From contig NZ_CP146100.1 of NCBI RefSeq assembly GCF_037023755.1, positions 2,048,501 to 2,112,500 on the forward strand: 64,000 nucleotides of DNA, in the 5' to 3' direction. The notes beneath the pieces were generated by a model. It searched no databases. It was given only the letters and a program-made list of their open reading frames with translations, and was not told the DNA's origin. Both the position numbers and the translations under genes were made by a program. The stretch comes from Saccharopolyspora sp. SCSIO 74807. Its GTDB lineage: Bacteria > Actinomycetota > Actinomycetes > Mycobacteriales > Pseudonocardiaceae. Below, piece by piece: positions 18,922-26,660 of this stretch (the first letter of the stretch is position 1; every line of letters begins with the position of its first letter).

Positions 18922-20253
18922 GTGACAGCCGAAACCCCTGGCAACCCGAATCCTGCGGCGCCCCGTTCGCGGGAGTTGTTCGATCGAGCGCAGGAAGTCA
19001 CCCCGGGTGGCGTCAATTCCCCGGTGCGCGCCTTCCGGTCCGTCGGTGGCACCCCGCGGTTCATGGTGCGCGCCGAAGGTCCTCGCATGTGGGACGCCGA
19101 CGGCAACGAGTACGTCGACCTCGTCTCCTCGTGGGGGCCGATGGTCAACGGGCACGCGCATCCGGACGTGGTCAAGGCCGTGCAGGACGCCGCGGGCAGC
19201 GGGCTGTCCTTCGGCACGCCGGGCGTCGGTGAGATCGAGCTCTCCGCCGAGATCATCCGCCGGGTCGAGCCGGTGCAGCAGGTCCGGCTGGTCAACTCCG
19301 GCACCGAGGCCACGATGAGCTCGGTGCGGCTGGCGCGCGCGTTCACCGGCAAGCGCAAGGTGGTGAAGTTCGCGGGCTGCTACCACGGGCACGTCGACTC
19401 GCTGCTGGCAGGCGCCGGTTCGGGACTGGCGACGCTGGGGCTGCCGAGCACGCCGGGGGTCACCGGCGCGCAGGCCGCGGACACCATCGTCCTGCCGTAC
19501 AACGACGTCGACGCGGTGCGCACCGCGTTCGCCGAGCACGGCGACGACATCGCGTGCGTGATCACCGAGGCCGCCGCGGGCAACATGGGCGCGATCGCTC
19601 CGCAGCCCGGCTTCAACGCGGCGCTGCGCGAGATCACCAGCGCCGCCGGGGCGCTGCTGATCATGGACGAGGTGATGACCGGCTTCCGAGTCTCGGCTTC
19701 GGGCTGGTTCGGCCTGGACGGCGTGGCAGGCGACCTCTACTCCTTCGGCAAGGTCATGTCCGGTGGCCTGCCCGCCGCGGCGTTCGGCGGCCGCGCCGAC
19801 GTGATGGAGCTGCTGGCGCCGACCGGGCCGGTGTACCAGGCGGGCACCTTGGCCGGGAACCCGGTCGCGGTCGCTGCCGGGCTGGCCAACCTGCGCGCCG
19901 CGGACGCGGACGTCTACGCGGCGCTGGACCGCAACGCGGCGCGGCTGGGCGATCTGCTCGGCTCGGCGCTGTCCGCGCAAGGCGTGCCGCACCAGGTCGC
20001 GTTCGCGGGCAACCTGGTCAGCGTGTTCTTCAGCGAAACGCCGGTGACGAACTACGAGCAGGCGCAGGCGCAGCAGGCGTGGCGCTTCCCGGCCTTCTTC
20101 AACGCCTTCCTGGACCGCGGCGTCTACCCGCCGCCGAGCGCGTTCGAGTGCTGGTTCGTCAACGCCGCGATGGACGAGGGGGCGTTCGAGCGGATCGCCG
20201 AAGCCGCTCCGCACGCCGCGGCCGCCGCGGCCGCGGCGAAGGAGCCCGCGTGA
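18922..20253 (+). CDS. hemL: Glutamate-1-semialdehyde 2,1-aminomutase
   Basis: 443 residues. PLP-dependent conversion of glutamate-1-semialdehyde to 5-aminolevulinate, the step after HemA. Motifs: [50 protein letters not shown], and the Schiff-base Lys277 in [17 protein letters not shown]. The GTG is 6 nt after CAGACT (18910-18915), pointing to a leaderless mRNA; GGAGG is present but only one base from the start. The C-terminus is an Ala run. Confidence 0.96.
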   Translation: MTAETPGNPNPAAPRSRELFDRAQEVTPGGVNSPVRAFRSVGGTPRFMVRAEGPRMWDADGNEYVDLVSSWGPMVNGHAHPDVVKAVQDAAGSGLSFGTPGVGEIELSAEIIRRVEPVQQVRLVNSGTEATMSSVRLARAFTGKRKVVKFAGCYHGHVDSLLAGAGSGLATLGLPSTPGVTGAQAADTIVLPYNDVDAVRTAFAEHGDDIACVITEAAAGNMGAIAPQPGFNAALREITSAAGALLIMDEVMTGFRVSASGWFGLDGVAGDLYSFGKVMSGGLPAAAFGGRADVMELLAPTGPVYQAGTLAGNPVAVAAGLANLRAADADVYAALDRNAARLGDLLGSALSAQGVPHQVAFAGNLVSVFFSETPVTNYEQAQAQQAWRFPAFFNAFLDRGVYPPPSAFECWFVNAAMDEGAFERIAEAAPHAAAAAAAAKEPA

Positions 20254-20885
20254 GCCCGGTCAAGACGATCGTGCACTTCCTGCGGCACGGCGAGGTCTAC
20301 AACCCGGAGCAGGTCCTCTACGGGCGGCTGCCCGGCTACCGGCTGTCCGACCAGGGCGAACGTCAGGCGAAGACGGTCGCGGAGTTCCTGACCGGGCGCC
20401 CGGTGACGCACGTCGCGGCCTCGCCGCTGCAGCGCGCCCAGCAGACCGCGGAACCGATCACCGCGGCGTTCGCGCTGGACGTGCACACCGACGAGCGGCT
20501 GATCGAGTCCGAGAACAAGTTCGAGGGCCTGCGGGTTTCCGTCGGTGACGGCGCGCTGCGCTCGCCGCAGCACTGGCCGAAGCTGTGGAACCCGTTCGCC
20601 CCGTCCTGGGGCGAGCCCTACCTGCGCGTCGCGCACCGGATGCTCGCCGCCGCGCAGCGCGCCAGGGCCGCCGCCGCGGGCAACGAGGCGGTGTGCGTGT
20701 CGCACCAGCTCCCGATCTGGACGTTGCGCCGCTTCGTGGAGGGAAAGCGGATGTGGCACGACCCGCGCAACCGGCAGTGCTCGCTGGCTTCGCTGACTAG
20801 CCTGGTCTTCCGGGACGAGGAACTGGTGCGGGTGGCTTACGCGGAACCGGCAGGCGAAACCGATCCGAGGGTGACCGGGGCATGA
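20250..20885 (+). CDS. Histidine phosphatase family protein (phosphoglycerate mutase-like)
   Basis: 211 residues from a GTG overlapping the hemL stop. The catalytic RHG motif is in [14 protein letters not shown] (His16). The second catalytic His is in CVSHQLPIW. The family contains many phosphatases, and the mycobacterial positional equivalent is Rv0525. The substrate is unknown, and cofactor-dependent mutase activity is unlikely. Coupled to the following TlpA-like gene by ATGA. Confidence 0.9.
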   Translation: MSPVKTIVHFLRHGEVYNPEQVLYGRLPGYRLSDQGERQAKTVAEFLTGRPVTHVAASPLQRAQQTAEPITAAFALDVHTDERLIESENKFEGLRVSVGDGALRSPQHWPKLWNPFAPSWGEPYLRVAHRMLAAAQRARAAAAGNEAVCVSHQLPIWTLRRFVEGKRMWHDPRNRQCSLASLTSLVFRDEELVRVAYAEPAGETDPRVTGA

Positions 20886-21481
20886 GGAAGCTGTTGCTGC
20901 GGTTGGTGCTCGCGGTCACGGTGCTCGCGCTGGTCGGCGGCTGCGCCACGGCGGGCAAGGACGCGGTGGACCAGGGCTCCGAGTTCACGTTCGTCTCGCC
21001 GGGCGGGCAGACCCGCATCTTCTACCCGCCCGCCGAGCGCAAGCCGCTGGCCAGCCTGGGCGGGGACAGCTTGCTGGAGGAAGGCAAGCAGATCGGGATC
21101 AAGGACTTCCCGAACCAGGTCGTGGTGCTGAACCTGTGGGGTTCGTGGTGCGGCCCGTGCCGCTCGGAGGCCGACGACCTGCAGGCGGTGCAGGACAAGT
21201 TGGGTCCGCAGGGCGTGCAGGTGCTCGGCATCGACGTGCGGGACAGCCGCTCGGCGGCGCGGGACTTCCACCGCGATCGCGGACTCACCTACCCGTCCAT
21301 TTTCGACGCGTCGGGTCGTTCGCTGCTGGCGTTGCGCAACTATCCGCGCAGCGCCGTGCCTTCCACCATCGTGCTGGACCGGCAGCACCGGGTGGCTGCG
21401 ATCTTCCTGACCGAGATGCTGGAGAGCGAACTGCTCCCCGAAGTGCAGAAGATCGCGTCGGAGCAGGCTGCCCGAGGCTGA
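20882..21481 (+). CDS. TlpA/ResA-type thioredoxin-like lipoprotein
   Basis: 199 residues. N-terminal lipoprotein signal with lipobox LVGGC (Cys ~21). The thioredoxin fold has the active site WGSWCGPCRSEAD (Cys90, Cys93). Expected on the outer face of the membrane, delivering electrons from CcdA to apocytochrome c haem-binding cysteines or to other disulfides. It belongs with ccdA, resB and ccsB downstream as the system II cytochrome c maturation set, but here an XRE/Cys-rich pair interrupts the set. ATG overlaps the previous stop. Confidence 0.94.
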   Translation: MRKLLLRLVLAVTVLALVGGCATAGKDAVDQGSEFTFVSPGGQTRIFYPPAERKPLASLGGDSLLEEGKQIGIKDFPNQVVVLNLWGSWCGPCRSEADDLQAVQDKLGPQGVQVLGIDVRDSRSAARDFHRDRGLTYPSIFDASGRSLLALRNYPRSAVPSTIVLDRQHRVAAIFLTEMLESELLPEVQKIASEQAARG

Positions 21482-21494
21482 CTCACGGGCGCAC

Positions 21495-21719
21495 CTATTG
21501 GACGCGGGATCCGGTCAAGGCCCGCCAGCATTCCATGCAGGTGCCCTGCTGCACCCATTCCCGCTCGGTGCGCCCGTGCAGCTCGCCCGCTTCGGTGTGC
21601 ACTCCGCAGTAGGAGGTGACCGGCGAATCCGGCGCCGCGTCCAGCGCTGCGGCAGCGAAGGCGTGCCGCCCGGTCGGGATCGGGCGCCACACGTAGGTCA
21701 AGCCTTGCTGCCGGGGCAT
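21495..21719 (-). CDS. Small Cys/His protein divergent from the XRE-DUF5753 regulator
   Basis: 74 residues, starting MPRQQGLTYVWRPIPTGRHA. It contains Cys38, His41, His48 and a C-terminal CMECW (Cys61, Cys64), which would suit one zinc site. Similar WRP...GRHAF...CG...C-x2-C-W proteins are frequent in Pseudonocardiales near DUF5753 regulators, from memory, and are often annotated only as zinc-finger proteins. No clear Shine-Dalgarno; longer in-frame forms starting near 21998 are possible but their composition is not protein-like. The 3' end is 13 bp from the end of the TlpA-like gene. Function unknown. Confidence 0.68.
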   Translation of the reverse strand: MPRQQGLTYVWRPIPTGRHAFAAAALDAAPDSPVTSYCGVHTEAGELHGRTEREWVQQGTCMECWRALTGSRVQ

Positions 21720-21849
21720 CGTGGCTCCATTCCGCGTCGTTCGGTTCGCGCCTCGACCGGCGCGGCAGGTGCGACCGGTGGTCGACGGTCCCGGTCCGCC
21801 TGCGGTGTTCCGGCGGAGCGGCGGGCGGACGGTGACCGGGTCGCCGCAG

Positions 21850-21940
21850 TCGGCCGGTGTTGCGGCGGTCCGCGTTGCCGAGTCGGTGTTGCCCCGTCGG
21901 TGTTGCCGCAGTCGGTATGCCGGGGTCGGTTTGCCGGAGC
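21850..21940. repeat. Imperfect tandem repeat, unit about 14-15 bp
   Basis: Five to six consecutive degenerate copies of TCGGTGTTGCCGCAG, for example TCGGTGTTGCCCCG, TCGGTGTTGCCGCAG, TCGGTATGCCGGGG and TCGGTTTGCCGGAGC. It lies in the non-coding space between the small Cys/His gene and the XRE regulator. Confidence 0.75.
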
Positions 21941-21957
21941 GGGGCCGCGCGGTCGCG

Positions 21958-21973
21958 CTCATTCCAGAATGAG
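21958..21973. promoter_or_regulatory. Palindrome, candidate operator of the XRE-DUF5753 regulator
   Basis: CTCATTCCAGAATGAG has perfect 7-bp arms around a 2-bp centre. Located 83 bp upstream of the regulator's start, it overlaps the left arm of a second, wider inverted repeat. Operator function is inferred from symmetry and position. Confidence 0.5.
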
Positions 21974-22055
21974 ACCGTCCCGGAACGCGGAAAGGCAATC
22001 CGCTTCACCGAATCGAGCGATGGCACGGTCTCAGCGCAGAAAATAGATTCCTGCT

Positions 22056-22976
22056 ATGTCCAGCGTTCGAGCAACCGACGCCGGGGAAAGCCCTGTTCAA
22101 CAGCGCACTCCCGGCGCGGCCGGATCCAGCGTCCGCGCCCGCAGCCTCGGCATGGAAATCCGCACGTTGCGCAAGAACGCCGCGCTGCGGCTGGAACAAC
22201 TCGCGCAGCGCTGCGGATGGTCCAGGGCGACGCTGGGCCGCATCGAATCCGGCGAACGCGTTCCCGGTGAAACCGAGATGGCGACGCTGCTGGGCACCTT
22301 GGGGGTCACCGGCCCGGAACGCGCCCGGCTCTTCGAGCTGGTGCAGGCCGCCGCCGAGCCGCGCTGGTGGGAGGTCGGCGGGCACGCCGGAACACCGGCC
22401 GCGCTGGCCGCGCTGATCGACTACGAGCGGTTCGCCACCGAGATCACCGATGTCGCGCTGGCGCTGGTGCCGGGGCTGCTGCAGACCGCCGACTACGCGC
22501 GGGCGGTGCTGACCGCGGGCGGTGTCACCGGTGCCGACCTGGAATCGCACGTCGCGCTGCGGCTCGGCAGGCAAGGCGTGCTGACCAGGGAGCAGGAGCC
22601 GGTGCGGTTCCGCGCCTACCTGGACGAGGCGGTGCTGTGCCGCCCCGTCGGCGGGCCGGAGGTGATGCTCGACCAGCTCCGGCACGTGCTGCGGATGGCC
22701 CGGCGCGCGCACATCACGGTGCAGGTCGTGCCGTTCGCGGCGGGTGCGCACGCGGGCATGAACGGCGATCAGATGCTGCTGGAGTTCCGGCGGCAACGGC
22801 CCATCGTGCACGTCGAGCACCTGCGGTCCGGTGCTTTCCTGGACGACAGCGCGGAAACCGCGCCGTTCTTCGAGTCGCTGTCCCGGGTGGCCGGAGCCGC
22901 GCTGTCCGCGGACGACTCGGTCCGGCTGATCACCGAGCGGGCCGCGCAGCTCGAGGCCGACCACGTTCCCGCGTAG
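22056..22976 (+). CDS. XRE-family transcriptional regulator with DUF5753 domain
   Basis: 306 residues. After ~30 polar residues, an XRE helix-turn-helix (GMEIRTLRKNAALRLEQLAQRCGWSRATLGRIESGERVPGETE region, ~33-85) is followed by a ~190-residue DUF5753 domain. Typical DUF5753 phrases are YERFATEITDVALALVPGLLQTADYARAVL, LDEAVLCRPVGG and VVPFAAGAHAGMNG. The family is sometimes named Scr1-type and is often paired with small DUF397 or Cys-rich proteins. No DUF397 gene is seen here. A leaderless start is suggested by TAGATT 6 nt upstream of the ATG. It splits an otherwise conserved cytochrome c maturation operon, so an insertion is likely. Confidence 0.9.
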   Translation: MSSVRATDAGESPVQQRTPGAAGSSVRARSLGMEIRTLRKNAALRLEQLAQRCGWSRATLGRIESGERVPGETEMATLLGTLGVTGPERARLFELVQAAAEPRWWEVGGHAGTPAALAALIDYERFATEITDVALALVPGLLQTADYARAVLTAGGVTGADLESHVALRLGRQGVLTREQEPVRFRAYLDEAVLCRPVGGPEVMLDQLRHVLRMARRAHITVQVVPFAAGAHAGMNGDQMLLEFRRQRPIVHVEHLRSGAFLDDSAETAPFFESLSRVAGAALSADDSVRLITERAAQLEADHVPA

Positions 22977-23156
22977 TGCTCCGCCGTTGCCGCTTGCAGG
23001 TCTTCGGCGCTGAGCGGAATCCGGCCGGTCCGCGAGCGGCTGCTGATCGCTCCGGCGCGCCCGAGCGCGAGCCGGTGCGGGCCTGGCAAGTGGTTGTGCG
23101 CGTGGTCACGCGGGGTGGTGCGTAGCCACACTAGCCTCGGCCCTACCCTCGGAGCC

Positions 23157-23939
23157 GTGAACCCGACCGAGCTCGCCGCGTCCGGCCCGCTGCTGTTCGC
23201 GGCCGTCATCGCGGTGCTCGCCGGGGCCGTCAGCTTCGCTTCGCCGTGCGTGGTCCCGCTGGTGCCGGGCTATCTCGCCTACCTCGCGGGCGTCGTCGGC
23301 GCGGAATCCCCGCCGATCGACGCGGGCGAGGCGCAGCGCACGCGCCGCGGCCGCTGGCGGGTCGCCGGCGCCGCGCTGCTGTTCGTGGCCGGGTTCAGCG
23401 TCGTGTTCGGCGCCAGTTCGCTGCTGCTGCTCGGGTTGTCCGACGCGTTGCTGGCCAACGAGCCGCTGCTGCAACGCATCGGCGGAGTGATCACGGTCGC
23501 GATGGGGCTCGTGTTCATCGGCCTGGTTCCCGCGCTGCAACGCGACGTGCGGGTGCACAAGGTCCCGCAGGCCGGGCTGTGGGGCGCCCCGCTGCTGGGT
23601 GCCGTGTTCGGTCTCGGGTGGACACCGTGCCTCGGGCCGACGTTGACCGGTGTGATGTCGCTGGCCATCGGCACCGACGTGAGCACCAGCACGGCCGTGC
23701 GCGGTGTTCTGCTCGTCGCCGCCTACTGCTTCGGCCTCGGCCTCCCGTTCGTGCTGCTGGCGCTCGGTGCCCGGTGGGCGGTGCGCAGCGCGGGCTGGCT
23801 GCGCGGCCGCGGGCGCGTCATCCAGATCGCCGGTGGTGCGCTGCTGGTAGTGGTGGGCTTGCTGCTCGTCACCGGTCTTTGGGGAGAACTGATCGCGGTT
23901 TTGCGTGAACCTGTAAACGGATTCGAGACGCCGATCTGA
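23157..23939 (+). CDS. ccdA: Cytochrome c biogenesis protein CcdA
   Basis: 260 residues with six predicted TM helices. It carries electrons across the membrane from cytoplasmic thioredoxin to TlpA-type proteins. The two intramembrane Cys motifs are visible: SFASPCVVPLVPGY (~residue 25) and LGWTPCLGPTL. The GTG is 7 nt after TACCCT (23144-23149), a likely leaderless start. The stop overlaps the resB ATG. Confidence 0.95.
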   Translation: MNPTELAASGPLLFAAVIAVLAGAVSFASPCVVPLVPGYLAYLAGVVGAESPPIDAGEAQRTRRGRWRVAGAALLFVAGFSVVFGASSLLLLGLSDALLANEPLLQRIGGVITVAMGLVFIGLVPALQRDVRVHKVPQAGLWGAPLLGAVFGLGWTPCLGPTLTGVMSLAIGTDVSTSTAVRGVLLVAAYCFGLGLPFVLLALGARWAVRSAGWLRGRGRVIQIAGGALLVVVGLLLVTGLWGELIAVLREPVNGFETPI

Positions 23940-25552
23940 TGTCCCGAGTCCGCACCGCCCTGGCTTTCCTGCGCAACACCTGGCGTGGCCTGACGTCCAT
24001 GCGCACCGCGCTGGTGCTGCTGTTCCTGCTGGCGATGGCCGCGCTGCCCGGCGCGCTGATCCCGCAGCGCTCGCTGAACCCGGGCGAGGTCGACAAGTAC
24101 TTCAAGGATTACCCGAAGGTCGCGCCGATCCTGGACAAGCTGGGCGTGTTCGAGGTGTTCAGCTCGGTCTGGTTCGCCTCGATCTACGTGCTGCTGTTCA
24201 TCTCGCTGATCGGCTGCCTGCTGCCGCGCTGCCTGGAGTACTACCGGCAGCTGCGCGGCAGGCCGGTGCGCACGCCGCGGAATCTCGAGCGGATGCCGCA
24301 CCACGCGACGGCCACTGTGGACGGAACGCCGGACGAGGTGCTGGCAACCGCGAACCGCAAGCTGCGCGGCTGGCGCAAGGACGAGCGCACCGACGACGAA
24401 GGCCGCCGCTCGATCAGCGCGGAGCGCGGCTACCTGCGCGAGGCCGGGAACCTGGTGTTCCACTTCGCACTGGTGGCCCTGTTGATCGGGCTCGCGGGCG
24501 GCAAGCTCTACAGCTACGAGGGCCAGGTCATCGTGATGGCCGACGGTTCGGAGTTCTGCAACTCCGGCACCTACAACTACGACTCGTTCCGCGCCGGGCT
24601 GAACGTGGACGGAACCCGGCTGAGCCCGTTCTGCTTGCGGGTCAACGACCTCAACGTCAAGTACCAGCACACCGGACAGCCTGCGGGTTTCCAGGCCGAC
24701 GTGGACTACCAGTCCGGGGAGGACCTGGCCAGCGGCGACTGGCAGCAGCACGATCTGCAGGTGAACCATCCGCTGCGCACTGCTGGCGACCGGGTCTACC
24801 TGACCGGTGAGGGCTACGCGCCGACGTTCACCGTCACCTGGCCGGACGGGCAGAAGCGCACCAGCACCGTGCAGTGGCAGCCGATGGACACGACGACGAA
24901 GTTGTCCCAGGGCGCCACCAAGTTCGACCAGCCCGGCGTGACCGATGAGAAGCAGCGGCGCGAGACCCAGATGGCGGTTACCGGGCTGTTCGCGCCGACG
25001 GCCGGCTACGACGGCAAGGTGCTCGGTTCGCGGTTCCCGGACCTGCTGGACCCGGCTGCGGCGGTGGACGTGCTGCGCGGCGACCTCGGGCTGGACTCCG
25101 GACGCGGGCAGTCGATCTTCGGCGTGGACCAGAAGATGGTCGAGTCCGGGCGGCTGCAGCGGGTCGCGCGGGAGAACCTGCGCGTCGGGCAGGAACTCCG
25201 GCTCGCCGACGGCACCAAGGTGCACTTCGACGGCGTCGAGCGGTGGGCCAACCTGCAGGTCTCGCACGACCCGTCCCAGCAGTACGTGCTGATCGCGGCG
25301 ATCGCGGTGATCTTCGGGCTGACCGCTTCGCTGAGCATCAAGCGCCGCCGGATCTGGGTGCGGGTGGCCTCGCACCCGGAGGCCGAACAGGACGGTTCCG
25401 CGCGTACCGTTGTCGAGGTCGGCGGACTCGCCCGGACCGATCAGGCCGGCTATGGCGAAGAATTCACCAGGTTGGCCAAGGACTTGCTCGGGACCGATGG
25501 CTCCGACGCGGAGCCTTCCGGGTCGGAATCCGTGCGCGGAAGGAAGAGCTGA
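23939..25552 (+). CDS. resB: Cytochrome c biogenesis protein ResB (Ccs1)
   Basis: 537 residues. Three N-terminal TM helices, the first starting at TSMRTALVLLFLLAM. A large extracytoplasmic domain follows, and a fourth TM near residue 445 (YVLIAAIAVIFGLTASL) precedes a cytoplasmic basic motif KRRRIWVRV. With CcsB it forms the system II haem-attachment complex. The motif LVFHFALVALLIGLAGG holds the conserved His in TM3. It starts on the ccdA stop (TGATG) and ends on the ccsB ATG. Confidence 0.95.
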   Translation: MSRVRTALAFLRNTWRGLTSMRTALVLLFLLAMAALPGALIPQRSLNPGEVDKYFKDYPKVAPILDKLGVFEVFSSVWFASIYVLLFISLIGCLLPRCLEYYRQLRGRPVRTPRNLERMPHHATATVDGTPDEVLATANRKLRGWRKDERTDDEGRRSISAERGYLREAGNLVFHFALVALLIGLAGGKLYSYEGQVIVMADGSEFCNSGTYNYDSFRAGLNVDGTRLSPFCLRVNDLNVKYQHTGQPAGFQADVDYQSGEDLASGDWQQHDLQVNHPLRTAGDRVYLTGEGYAPTFTVTWPDGQKRTSTVQWQPMDTTTKLSQGATKFDQPGVTDEKQRRETQMAVTGLFAPTAGYDGKVLGSRFPDLLDPAAAVDVLRGDLGLDSGRGQSIFGVDQKMVESGRLQRVARENLRVGQELRLADGTKVHFDGVERWANLQVSHDPSQQYVLIAAIAVIFGLTASLSIKRRRIWVRVASHPEAEQDGSARTVVEVGGLARTDQAGYGEEFTRLAKDLLGTDGSDAEPSGSESVRGRKS

Positions 25553-26556
25553 TGCCGGTCAACCAGACGCTGTCCACCTACAGCGACATGGCCTTCGCGA
25601 CCTCGGTCGTGATCTACATCGCGGCCATGCTGCTGTACTTCGCCGAATTCGCCTACGGCGGTCGCAAGCAGGTCAAGGCCGCGCGGGAGGCGGAGCTGGT
25701 CACCGCGGGCGGTGGCTCGGCCGCGGAGTCCAACGGCGGCGTCGGCCGGGTCGAGCAGCCGCAGGGCCGCCCGCTGTCCGAGCGCTTCGGCGGCATGGCG
25801 GTGTCGATGACGGTGCTCGGCGCGCTGGTGCACGCCGCCTCGTTGATCTTCCGCGGGGTCGCGACCGGCCGGGCGCCGTGGGGCAACATGTACGAGTTCG
25901 GCTCGGCGATCTGCCTCGCGGCGGTGATCGCCTGGACGATCGTGCTGTTCCGGCAGATGCGGGCCGAGCGCCGCGACGCGACTCCGGCGCAGTTGCGCGG
26001 GCTCGGCGGTTTCCTGCTGCTGCCGGTGGTGCTGCTGCTGTTCCTGTCCGGCACGGTGCTGTACGCGAAGGCGGCTCCGCTGCAGCCCGCGCTGCAGTCC
26101 TACTGGATCGTGATCCACGTGACCGCGGCGATCATCTCCAGCGGTGCGCTGATGTTCGCGGGTACCGCCAGCGTGCTGTACCTGCTGCGCGCGCGGTACG
26201 AGAACAACCCGCTGAAAATGGTGAAATTCGGTTCCCGGCTGCCCGCCGGGCAGGCGCTGGACCGGATGGCCTACCGCGCCACCGTGATCATCTTCCCGGT
26301 GTGGACGTTCGCGATCATCGCCGGGGCGATCTGGGCGGAGGCCGCCTGGGGCCGGTTCTGGGGCTGGGACCCGAAGGAGACCTGCTCGTTCATCGCCTGG
26401 GTCGTCTACGCTGCGTACTTGCACGCGCGCGCGACCGCGGGATGGCGCGGCGTGCGGGCCGCCTGGGTCAACATCGCCGGGCTGGCCGTGATGATCTTCA
26501 ACCTGTTCTTCATCAACATCGTCGTCTCCGGGCTGCACTCGTACGCTGGGCTGTGA
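25552..26556 (+). CDS. ccsB: Cytochrome c biogenesis protein CcsB (haem handling)
   Basis: 334 residues, eight or so TM helices. The haem-binding WWD-type motif is WGRFWGWDPKETCSFIAW beginning at Trp266, and the flanking histidines are in IVIHVTAAI and near the C-terminus (SGLHSY). It transports and attaches haem with ResB. The ATG overlaps the resB stop behind GGAAGG. Last gene of the cytochrome c maturation set. Confidence 0.95.
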   Translation: MPVNQTLSTYSDMAFATSVVIYIAAMLLYFAEFAYGGRKQVKAAREAELVTAGGGSAAESNGGVGRVEQPQGRPLSERFGGMAVSMTVLGALVHAASLIFRGVATGRAPWGNMYEFGSAICLAAVIAWTIVLFRQMRAERRDATPAQLRGLGGFLLLPVVLLLFLSGTVLYAKAAPLQPALQSYWIVIHVTAAIISSGALMFAGTASVLYLLRARYENNPLKMVKFGSRLPAGQALDRMAYRATVIIFPVWTFAIIAGAIWAEAAWGRFWGWDPKETCSFIAWVVYAAYLHARATAGWRGVRAAWVNIAGLAVMIFNLFFINIVVSGLHSYAGL

Positions 26557-26660
26557 GTCCATGATCCGAGCCGGAGCGCGGCGTCCGGCCACCCGCGTCA
26601 CGCGGGCGGCCGGCACTCGTCCCGGTAATGATCGAGCCAAGTGCAGGAGGTACGGGAACG

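Larger units (their letters stand above)
21720..22055. promoter_or_regulatory. Repeat-rich divergent control region of the XRE regulator
   Basis: 336 bp between divergent starts. It holds an imperfect 14-15-bp tandem array (about 21850-21940), a perfect 7-bp-arm palindrome at 21958-21973, and a 9-bp inverted repeat pair at 21970-21978 / 22025-22033. A TAGATT -10-like element (22044-22049) lies 6 nt before the regulator ATG. Confidence 0.6.

Noticed and set aside
22977-23156. DUF397 gene downstream of the XRE-DUF5753 gene
   Set aside because: Looked for because such pairs are common, but no frame on either strand shows the DUF397 pattern.
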